Assembly (NCBI GenBank): GCA_024710825.1
Contig: JANJUA010000149.1
Coordinates: 1 to 11,821 of the forward strand
DNA length: 11,821 nucleotides
Source: Solirubrobacteraceae bacterium
GTDB lineage: Bacteria; Actinomycetota; Thermoleophilia; Solirubrobacterales; Solirubrobacteraceae
Reading direction: 5' to 3'
In this document: one piece after another, positions 6,174-11,821 of the stretch
Layout of the letters: every line of letters begins with the position of its first letter
How positions within the stretch are numbered: the stretch's first letter is position 1
Made by a program: the position numbers and the translations under genes
Notes under the pieces: generated by a model
What the model saw: the letters and a program-made list of their open reading frames with translations, nothing else
Databases searched by the model: none
Told to the model about the DNA's origin: nothing

Positions 6174-6821
6174 TCAGTTCAGACGGCGGGCGACGGCGTC
6201 GCGCTCGGCGCGCAGGCGGTCGCGCGTGGCGTCGTCCAGCGGGAGCTCCAACCGCAGGCTCGCGGCGCGCAGGGCGTCGCCCAGCCGGCCGGCGCGCACC
6301 GCGCGCACCACGAGCCGGTCGAGCGCGATCAGCGCCGACTCGTGGCCGCAGCGCCAGGTGACGTCGCCGACCGTCGGCAGCTCGCTCGCCAGCAGCGGCC
6401 GTGCCGGGGCCTGCGGCTCGACGACGAGCGGGGCGTCGATGTCCCGGTGGGCGACGAGCACGTGCTCGTCGCCGTCCGCGACGATCCCGAGCGGTATCCC
6501 GGCGCGGCGGGCGGCCTCGACGCAGGCGATCGCCCAGCAGACCGGATCGCCGGCCCCGGTGGCCAGCACGTGGTCGAGCAGCAGGTCGTCGACCGCACCC
6601 GGCCGCACCCGTGCGGTCAGCCGGCCGGCCAGGTCGCCGGCGCAGTGGGCGAGCTGCTCGATCGGCGGCAGCCCACGCGCCGCGGCGAAGCCGTCCGCGA
6701 TGGAGCCCAGGACCGCGTCCGCCGCCTCGAGGTCGACCGCGCGCAGCTCCGCCGCCAGGGCCAGCGCGAGCCGGCCCTCGAAGGGACAGCCCGTGGACGC
6801 GAGGTCGGCGAAGGCCGTCAC
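6174..6821 (-). CDS. SirB1 / transglutaminase-core-like protein, translationally coupled to rpsD
   Basis: 215 residues from a GTG at 6821-6819 that overlaps the rpsD TGA as GTGA, a classic coupling arrangement. A longer reading into rpsD is open but would overlap S4, so I reject it. The middle (about 85-140) resembles the SirB1/Transglut_core2 fold: a [20 protein letters not shown] helix, then [10 protein letters not shown] and VEPQ, matching the Cys-His-Asp order of that family with C95 (position shifted by about two residues), H120 and E135 in place of Asp. The C-terminal part (about 160-215, [20 protein letters not shown] then ALR...LELPLD) matches the TPR-like helical tail of SirB1 proteins. 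Activity is not certain because the triad is imperfect. The role is unknown. No signal peptide, so it is cytoplasmic. Confidence 0.55.
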   Translation of the reverse strand: MTAFADLASTGCPFEGRLALALAAELRAVDLEAADAVLGSIADGFAAARGLPPIEQLAHCAGDLAGRLTARVRPGAVDDLLLDHVLATGAGDPVCWAIACVEAARRAGIPLGIVADGDEHVLVAHRDIDAPLVVEPQAPARPLLASELPTVGDVTWRCGHESALIALDRLVVRAVRAGRLGDALRAASLRLELPLDDATRDRLRAERDAVARRLN

Positions 6822-7450
6822 ACGCGCGAGTAGAGCTCGACGATCAGCTGCTCGTTGACCGGCGCGTCGATCTCGTGGCGCTCCGGGAGCCGCGCCACCG
6901 TGCCGCGCAGGGCGTCGAAGTCCGCCAGCAGCCATCCCGCCACGCGCCCGATCTGCGTGGTCGCCTCCCGGGCGGCCTCGCGGACGGTGCTGTCGCCGCG
7001 CACGGCGATCTCGTCGCCCGGCGAGACGGAGAACGAGGCGATGTCGACCCGGCGGCCGTTGACGAGCACGTGCCCGTGGTTGACGTACTGCCGGGCCTGC
7101 GCCCGGGTGGAGGCGAGCCCGAGGCGGTAGACGACGTTGTCGAGGCGCCGCTCGAGGATCACCATCAGCCGCTCGCCGAGCTGGCCCTCCCGGCCTCTGC
7201 GCGCCTCGCGCAGGTAGCGGCGGAACTGGCGCTCGCGGACGCCGTAGTAGCGCTTGGCGCGCTGCTTCTCGCGCAGCTGCTGGCCGTAGACCGACGGCCG
7301 GCGCCGGAAGCTGTGGCCGTGCTGGCCGGGGGGCGCGTCGCCGCGCCGCTCCAGGCCGCCCTTGCGCGCCAGGCGGCGCGCTCCCTTCAGCTCCAGCTCG
7401 ACGCCCTCGCGGCGCGAGAGCTTCTCGGTCGGCCCTGTGTGGCGGCCCAC
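6818..7450 (-). CDS. rpsD: 30S ribosomal protein S4, zinc-free type
   Basis: 210 residues from a GTG at 7450 with GAAGGG 7 nt upstream. S4 nucleates assembly of the 30S body by binding 16S rRNA and, in many bacteria, represses its own operon. Family marks: the N-terminal [15 protein letters not shown] region, PPGQHG (40-45), [20 protein letters not shown] (55-74), and the S4 RNA-binding domain at about 100-152 ([34 protein letters not shown]). The protein ends with [12 protein letters not shown]. No cysteine is present, so the N-terminal zinc knuckle of C+ S4 proteins is missing; this is the C-minus form also used by Streptomyces. Length is normal. It stands outside the rpsM-rpsK-rpoA-rplQ cluster, and the next gene overlaps its stop. 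Confidence 0.95.
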   Translation of the reverse strand: MGRHTGPTEKLSRREGVELELKGARRLARKGGLERRGDAPPGQHGHSFRRRPSVYGQQLREKQRAKRYYGVRERQFRRYLREARRGREGQLGERLMVILERRLDNVVYRLGLASTRAQARQYVNHGHVLVNGRRVDIASFSVSPGDEIAVRGDSTVREAAREATTQIGRVAGWLLADFDALRGTVARLPERHEIDAPVNEQLIVELYSRV

Positions 7451-7537
7451 GTTGGTTCCCTTCGACAGATCTTAGGTCGCCCTAATGGTAGCCGGGCGCC
7501 GCTCGTCCGCGTCTGCTCCTCTGGCACCCTGGGTCGG
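7451..7537. promoter_or_regulatory. Divergent promoter region, rpsD and SLT/M15 hydrolase
   Basis: 87-bp spacer between divergent genes, with the lowest GC seen in the right half of the window. Minus-strand TAAGAT (7474-7469) is a plausible -10 for rpsD, but no good -35 is visible at the right spacing. Plus-strand TTCGAC (7461-7466), 16 bases, then TAATGG (7483-7488) is a weak candidate for the hydrolase. GAAGGG (7463-7458, minus) is the rpsD ribosome binding site. AGATCT at 7467-7472 is a palindrome. Confidence 0.35.
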
Positions 7538-8995
7538 ATGCGCCCGAACCGGATCGCCCTGGCCCTCGTGGGCCTCGCCGTGGTCATCGCCGCCGCCGCG
7601 CTCGTGCTCGGCGGCGCGGACGACCGCGGCGCCTCCGCGACGCCCGCCGTGGCCCCCGACGCCGACGTGCCGGAGCGCGACCCGCTCGTCTGGACTCCGG
7701 AGCGCTCGGCGGAGTACGCGGAGCGCGCCGCGGCCGGGCTGGCGCACCCGCTGTACGCCCGCACCCCGGACGGCATCGTCGACGCGGCGGAGCGGACCGC
7801 GTCATGGCGCCCGCTGGTCGAGCGTGCCGCGGAGGAGCACGGCGTCGACGCCGACACGCTCGAGGCGATGATGCTGCTCGAGAGCGCCGGCCGGCCGGAG
7901 GCGCAGGCGAGCGACGACCTCGCCGGCGCCGTCGGCCTGATGCAGATCCTCGCCGAGACCGGAGCGAACCTGCTCGGCCTGCGCGTCGACCTCGCCGAGA
8001 GCCGCCGGGTCACCCGCCGCATGACGCGGGCCGCCAAGCGCGGGCGGTCCGACCGGCTCGAGCGCCTGCGCGCCGAGCGGCGCCGCGTGGACGAGCGCTT
8101 CGACCCGGCGAAGTCGCTCGACGCCGCCGGCCGCTACCTGGAGATCGCGCGCGGGCACCTGGAGCGGGTCGACCTCGCGGTGGCGAGCTACCACATGGGC
8201 ATCGGCAACCTCCAGACCGCGCTGGAGCGCTACGGCGAGGGCATCGTCCCCTACGCGCAGCTCTACTTCGACGTCTCGCCGGCGCACGCGAGCGACGCCT
8301 GGGAGTTCCTGGCGGGGCTCGGCGACGACTCCCCCACCTACCTCTGGCGGGTCGAGGCGGCGCGGGAGATCATGCGCCTGCACCGCCACGACCGCGAGGA
8401 GCTCGCGCGCCGCGACGCCCTGATGACCGCGCGCAACTCGGCCGAGGTGCTGCTGCACCCGCCCGACGCGGTCGACCCGTACGACGACGCCGAGGAGCTC
8501 GGCGAGGCGCACGACGAGGGCGAGATCGTGCCGCTGCCGCGCGACTACCTCGCCCGGCACGGACTGCGCGTCGACGGCCAGATGGGCGAGCTGGCGCCGC
8601 GCGTCGACGCCGAGCCGACGCTCTACCGCGGCCTGCGGCGGGAGGCGCTCGCCGTGCTCGCCTACCTCGGCGCGGGGGTGCGGCGGCTCTCGGGCTCCGA
8701 CCGGCCGCTGAGGGTCACGAGCAGCGTCCGCGACGAGCGCTACCAGGAGGCGCTGCGCGGCGTGGAGCGCGAGGCGACCCACGGCTACAGCCTCCACACG
8801 ACGGGCTACGCGTTCGACGTGGCGCGCGACTACGCCGGGCGCGAGCAGGCGCGGGCGTTCCAGTTCCTGCTCGACCGGCTGACGGCGCTGAACCTGATCG
8901 CCTGGGTCCGCGAGCCGGGCGCGATCCACGTGACCGTGTCCGCGGACGCCACGGAGATCATGGCGCCGATGGGCGTCCTGCCCGACGAGGACTGA
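7538..8995 (+). CDS. Exported lytic transglycosylase (SLT) fused to M15/VanY-like peptidase
   Basis: 485 residues. An N-terminal membrane segment (about 6-25) without a lipobox suggests export or membrane anchoring. The SLT domain spans about residues 90-235: catalytic E115 in MLLESAGRPEA, GAVGLMQI (132-139), and SYHMGIGNL (217-225) matching the usual AYNAGxGNV. A charged helical insert (about 152-190, rich in Arg) lies inside it. The C-terminal half (about 345-485) resembles M15 D,D-carboxypeptidases: LRVTSSVRDERYQEAL matches the SgYRs..yQ motif, SLHTTGYAFDV gives zinc ligands H420 and D427, and EPGAIHVTV gives E459 and H464. In typical M15 enzymes the last motif is ExxH; here there are four residues between E and H. 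The protein would cut both glycan strands and stem peptides of peptidoglycan, in wall remodelling, division or spore-like functions. It is divergent from rpsD and convergent with the FAD oxidase. The Shine-Dalgarno is weak. Confidence 0.82.
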   Translation: MRPNRIALALVGLAVVIAAAALVLGGADDRGASATPAVAPDADVPERDPLVWTPERSAEYAERAAAGLAHPLYARTPDGIVDAAERTASWRPLVERAAEEHGVDADTLEAMMLLESAGRPEAQASDDLAGAVGLMQILAETGANLLGLRVDLAESRRVTRRMTRAAKRGRSDRLERLRAERRRVDERFDPAKSLDAAGRYLEIARGHLERVDLAVASYHMGIGNLQTALERYGEGIVPYAQLYFDVSPAHASDAWEFLAGLGDDSPTYLWRVEAAREIMRLHRHDREELARRDALMTARNSAEVLLHPPDAVDPYDDAEELGEAHDEGEIVPLPRDYLARHGLRVDGQMGELAPRVDAEPTLYRGLRREALAVLAYLGAGVRRLSGSDRPLRVTSSVRDERYQEALRGVEREATHGYSLHTTGYAFDVARDYAGREQARAFQFLLDRLTALNLIAWVREPGAIHVTVSADATEIMAPMGVLPDED

Positions 8996-9018
8996 CCACG
9001 CGGGCCGCCTCGCGCCCC

Positions 9019-10362
9019 CTACGGCTCCTTCTTGCCCGGGTTGAACAGGCCGCGCGGGTCGAGCGCGACCTTGATCGCCCGGTGCGCCGCCACCGCCGCC
9101 GGCGCCCACTGGCGCCGTAGCTGGCCGCGCTTGAGCCAGCCCAGGCCGTGCTCGGCGGAGACCGTGCCGCCGAGCGCGACGGCCAGGGCGAAGGCGTCCT
9201 GCGCGGCCGCCTCGGCGCGGCGCACCTCGTCCTCGTCGTCGGGCGCGAGCAGGAACGTCGCATGCACGTTGCCGTCGCCCGCGTGCCCCCAGCTGCACGC
9301 CTCGAGGCCGTGGCGGGCGCCGATCTCCACCGTGCCTTCGATCGCCTCGGCCAGCCGGTCGAGCGGGACCGCGATGTCGTCCGACAGCTTGCCGCCGCGC
9401 TGGGCGATGACGGCGAGCGACACGCCTCCGCGCCAGCGCCACAGCTCTCCGGGATCCGGGCGCCGCGCGTCCGGGCCGATCGCCTCGGCCAGCTCGTCGG
9501 CCTCGTCCTCCGAGCCGTCGGCCTCGGCGATGACGAGGAAGCCGGCGCCGGCGGGCATGCCGCCCGGGAACGTCGACCCCGCCGCGCGCAGCGCCCCGGC
9601 GTCGAGGTACTCGACGGCCGCCGGGACGACGCCCGAGCCGAGCAGCGCCTCGATCGCCGCGACGCCCGCCTCGGCGTCCGCGAAGAAGCCGCAGACGGGC
9701 AGCGCGACCGGCGGCGCCGGCATGAGCTTCAGCCACACGGCGGTGATGAGCCCGAGCGTCCCCTCGCTGCCGCACAGCAGGCCCGTCAGGTCGTAGCCGG
9801 CGACGTCCTTGCGCGCCGGGCCGCCGACGGATAAGAGCTCGCCCGGCGCCAGGACCGCCTCGACCCCGGAGACCCACGCTCGCATGACGCCGTACTTGAA
9901 GGTGTGCGGGCCGCCCGCGTTCGTCGCGACGTTGCCGCCGATCCGCGACGTCTCCGACGCGCCCGGGTCGACCGGGAAGCAGAGGCCGTTCTCGCGCGCG
10001 AGCCGGTGCACGGTCGCCGTCCTCACGCCCGCCTCGACCTGCATCCGCCAGAGCAGCGGATCGAACGAGCGGACCCGGTCGAGGCGCTCGGTCGAGACGA
10101 CCACGCCGCCGTGGACGGGCGTGGCGCCGCCGCTGAAGCCGGTCCCGCCGCCCCGCGGCACGATCGCGACGCCGCGCTCGTAGCACCACGCCACGACCGC
10201 CGCGGCCTCGTCGGCGCTGCCCGGGAGGACCACGGCGTCCGCGCGGCCGACCAGGCCCATCGTCCGCGTCGAGTCGGCGACGTAGTCCGCGGTGTCGCCG
10301 GCCAGCACGTGCTCGCCGCCCACGAGGGCGGCGAGGTCGTGCGTCAGCGCGTCGCCGGCCAC
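9019..10362 (-). CDS. FAD-linked oxidase, glycolate oxidase GlcD / D-lactate dehydrogenase type
   Basis: 447 residues. It oxidises a 2-hydroxy acid (glycolate, D-lactate or similar) to the 2-keto acid using FAD. The FAD-binding PCMH fold spans about 42-220, with PRGGGTGFSGGATP (69-82) and DPGASETSRIGGNVATNAGG (132-151). The C-terminal FAD-oxidase domain carries GHAGDGNVH (359-367), SAEHGLG (402-408) and DPRGLFNPGKK near the end. The start is a GTG at 10362, 16 nt after the transketolase stop, with no clear Shine-Dalgarno; reading from it keeps the full N-terminus of the family. Neither GlcE nor the iron-sulfur GlcF partner is in the window, so a stand-alone GlcD-like dehydrogenase is possible. 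The exact substrate cannot be told from sequence, so I give no gene symbol. Confidence 0.87.
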   Translation of the reverse strand: MAGDALTHDLAALVGGEHVLAGDTADYVADSTRTMGLVGRADAVVLPGSADEAAAVVAWCYERGVAIVPRGGGTGFSGGATPVHGGVVVSTERLDRVRSFDPLLWRMQVEAGVRTATVHRLARENGLCFPVDPGASETSRIGGNVATNAGGPHTFKYGVMRAWVSGVEAVLAPGELLSVGGPARKDVAGYDLTGLLCGSEGTLGLITAVWLKLMPAPPVALPVCGFFADAEAGVAAIEALLGSGVVPAAVEYLDAGALRAAGSTFPGGMPAGAGFLVIAEADGSEDEADELAEAIGPDARRPDPGELWRWRGGVSLAVIAQRGGKLSDDIAVPLDRLAEAIEGTVEIGARHGLEACSWGHAGDGNVHATFLLAPDDEDEVRRAEAAAQDAFALAVALGGTVSAEHGLGWLKRGQLRRQWAPAAVAAHRAIKVALDPRGLFNPGKKEP

Positions 10363-10378
10363 GTGCGCGTCCGGGGCG

Positions 10379-11821
10379 CTAGCCCTGCGGCGTGCCCGAG
10401 GCCTCGACGTCGGCCGGCGTCGCGCCGGGGACGCCGCGGCCGGCGATCAGGTCCTGTGCCCGCGCGACGACGTTCTCGGCGCTGAAGCCCAGCTCGCGCA
10501 TCACGACCTCGCCCGGCGCGGAGGCGCCGAAGCGCTCCAGCGACACCGAGGCGTCGACCCACTTCGCCCAGCCCATCGCCACGCCGGCCTCGACCGACAG
10601 CTTCGGCACCCCGGTCGGCAGCACCGACTCGCGGTAGCCCTGGTCCTGGCGGGCGAACAGCTCCCAGCACGGCAGCGAGACGACGCGCGTGGGGACGCCC
10701 GCGGCCTGGAGCCGCTCGCGCGCGTCCCGGCAGAGCGCCACCTCCGAGCCGGTGGCGGCGAGCACGACCGCGGCGTCGCCGTCGGCCTCGAGCAGGACGT
10801 AGCCGCCGCGCCTGACGCCCTCGTAGCTCGTCCCCTCCAGAATCGGCAGGTTCTGGCGCGAGAGCATGAACGCGGCCGGCCCCTCGAGCTCCTCGAGCAC
10901 CACGCGCCAGGAGTGCGCGGTCTCGTTGGCGTCCGCGGGACGGAACAGGTTCATCCCCGGGATGGCCCGCAGGGCGGCGTAGTGCTCGACCGGCTGGTGC
11001 GTCGGGCCGTCCTCTCCGAGCCCGATCGAGTCGTGCGTGTAGACCCAGGCGACGTCGAGCTGCATGAGCGCCGAGAGCCGCACCGAGCCGCGCATGTAGT
11101 CGGAGAACTGGCCGAACGTCGACCCGTACGGGCGCAGGATGCCGCCGTGGGCGGCCATGCCGTTGACGATGCCGCCCATGCCGTGCTCGCGCACGCCGAA
11201 CTTCACGTTGCGTCCCGGCCCGGTGGCGTCGAAGGTCTTCGAGTCGGGGAACTCGGTCTTCGTCGACTCCGACAGGTCGGCGGCGCCGCCGACCATCGTC
11301 GGCGTGAACGCCTCGAAGGCGGCCATGACCTTCTGGCCGGCGCTGCGGGTGGCGATCGGCTTGTCGTCCGTCGTCCAGGTCGGGAGCGCGTCGGCGAGCC
11401 CCGCCAGCGGCTGCGCGGGCGAGGACCAGGCCGCCTCCCACTCGGTCGCCAGCTTCGCGTGACCCGAGCGCCACGTGTCGAAGCGCTCCCGCCAGGCGCG
11501 GTGGGCGGCGCCGCCGCGCTGCACCTGCGAGAAGTGGTCGTAGACGCCGTCGGGAACGAAGAAGGTCTTGTCGGGGTCCCAGCCCATGACCTCCTTGGTG
11601 GCCCGCACCTCGTCCTCGCCGAGCGGCGAGCCGTGGGCCTTGCTCGTGCCCTGCTTGTTCGGCGAGGGCCAGCCGATGATCGAGCGGACCGAGATGAGCG
11701 TCGGGCGCTCCTCCTCGGCGAGCCCGGCGTCGATCGCGGTGGTGAGCGCGTCGAGGTCGTTGGCGTCGTCGACGCGGAGCGTATGCCAGCCGTAGGCCTC
11801 GAAGCGCTTCGGGACGTCCTC
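10379..11821 (-). CDS. tkt: Transketolase, N-terminus cut by window edge
   Basis: 480 residues are present and the frame is open to the right edge, so about 210-220 N-terminal residues (most of the TPP pyrophosphate-binding domain) lie outside. The visible part begins [20 protein letters not shown] and continues with [20 protein letters not shown], close to other bacterial transketolases. The pyrimidine-binding domain follows, with the catalytic glutamate in GVREHGM (Glu codon at 11188-11186) and [19 protein letters not shown]. The C-terminal domain ends [12 protein letters not shown]. It moves two-carbon units between ketose and aldose phosphates in the non-oxidative pentose phosphate pathway, using thiamine diphosphate and Mg2+. 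It is the first visible gene of an operon with the GlcD-like oxidase. No frameshift or missing motif in the visible part. Confidence 0.95.
   Translation of the reverse strand, partial: EDVPKRFEAYGWHTLRVDDANDLDALTTAIDAGLAEEERPTLISVRSIIGWPSPNKQGTSKAHGSPLGEDEVRATKEVMGWDPDKTFFVPDGVYDHFSQVQRGGAAHRAWRERFDTWRSGHAKLATEWEAAWSSPAQPLAGLADALPTWTTDDKPIATRSAGQKVMAAFEAFTPTMVGGAADLSESTKTEFPDSKTFDATGPGRNVKFGVREHGMGGIVNGMAAHGGILRPYGSTFGQFSDYMRGSVRLSALMQLDVAWVYTHDSIGLGEDGPTHQPVEHYAALRAIPGMNLFRPADANETAHSWRVVLEELEGPAAFMLSRQNLPILEGTSYEGVRRGGYVLLEADGDAAVVLAATGSEVALCRDARERLQAAGVPTRVVSLPCWELFARQDQGYRESVLPTGVPKLSVEAGVAMGWAKWVDASVSLERFGASAPGEVVMRELGFSAENVVARAQDLIAGRGVPGATPADVEASGTPQG

Noticed and set aside
4213..6858. 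881-codon plus-strand frame opposite nuclease, M48 and SirB1-like genes
   Set aside because: Spans three recognisable genes antisense; composition is typical of a high-GC antisense frame with no domain.
6822..6935. Upstream extension of the SirB1-like gene into rpsD
   Set aside because: It would overlap the conserved S4 C-terminus and is Arg/Gly/Ala-rich; the GTG at 6821 gives a natural GTGA overlap.
8996..9018. Terminator between the convergent hydrolase and FAD oxidase
   Set aside because: Only 23 bp, with no stem longer than 4 bp and no U-tract.
7802..10189. 795-codon minus-strand frame across the hydrolase and FAD oxidase
   Set aside because: Crosses a convergent gene boundary and has no recognisable domain, while both underlying genes have clear motifs in other frames.
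1..11821. tRNA, rRNA, insertion sequence, phage or attachment site
   Set aside because: No tRNA-like cloverleaf, transposase, integrase or terminal repeats were recognised; spacers are short and genes look native in composition.

Overview
The window is about 11.8 kb of very GC-rich, gene-dense chromosomal DNA. It looks like a high-GC actinobacterium, most likely class Thermoleophilia (Solirubrobacterales-like). This is inferred from extreme G/C at third codon positions, a cysteine-free ribosomal protein S4 like that of high-GC actinobacteria, a small collagen-like secreted protein with an ISGSQL/KIKN/LQVKDLSP-type leader, and a C-terminal GTVRV...GSEIDARRG module. I could not test the taxonomy by search. 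There is no sign of a mobile element, phage, CRISPR array, tRNA or rRNA.

Layout, left to right. (1) Position 1 to 1387, minus strand: a secreted NHL-repeat beta-propeller protein that runs off the left edge. (2) Divergent from it, 1472-3163 plus: a CHASE2-transmembrane-class III nucleotide cyclase. (3) A perfect 10-bp-stem hairpin at 3165-3188 separates the cyclase from a convergent minus-strand run (7450 down to 3221). In transcription order that run is rpsD (S4), a SirB1/transglutaminase-core-like protein overlapping rpsD by GTGA, an M48 zinc metallopeptidase, a secreted thermonuclease with lamin-tail domains, and the small collagen-like protein. (4) Divergent from rpsD, 7538-8995 plus: an exported protein combining a lytic-transglycosylase (SLT) domain with an M15/VanY-like peptidase domain. 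(5) Convergent with that, minus strand: transketolase (cut by the right edge) followed after 16 bp by a GlcD-type FAD-linked oxidase.

Together the window mixes housekeeping functions (ribosomal S4, transketolase) with a concentration of exported or envelope proteins: propeller, cyclase sensor, peptidase, nuclease, collagen-like protein and peptidoglycan hydrolase. I see no clearly new multi-gene defence or biosynthetic system. The points most worth a second look are the non-canonical nucleotide-specificity residues of the cyclase, the two-domain wall hydrolase, an mRNA hairpin that would cover the Shine-Dalgarno of the collagen-like gene, a Gly/Ser insert inside a propeller blade, and the rpsD/SirB1-like coupling.
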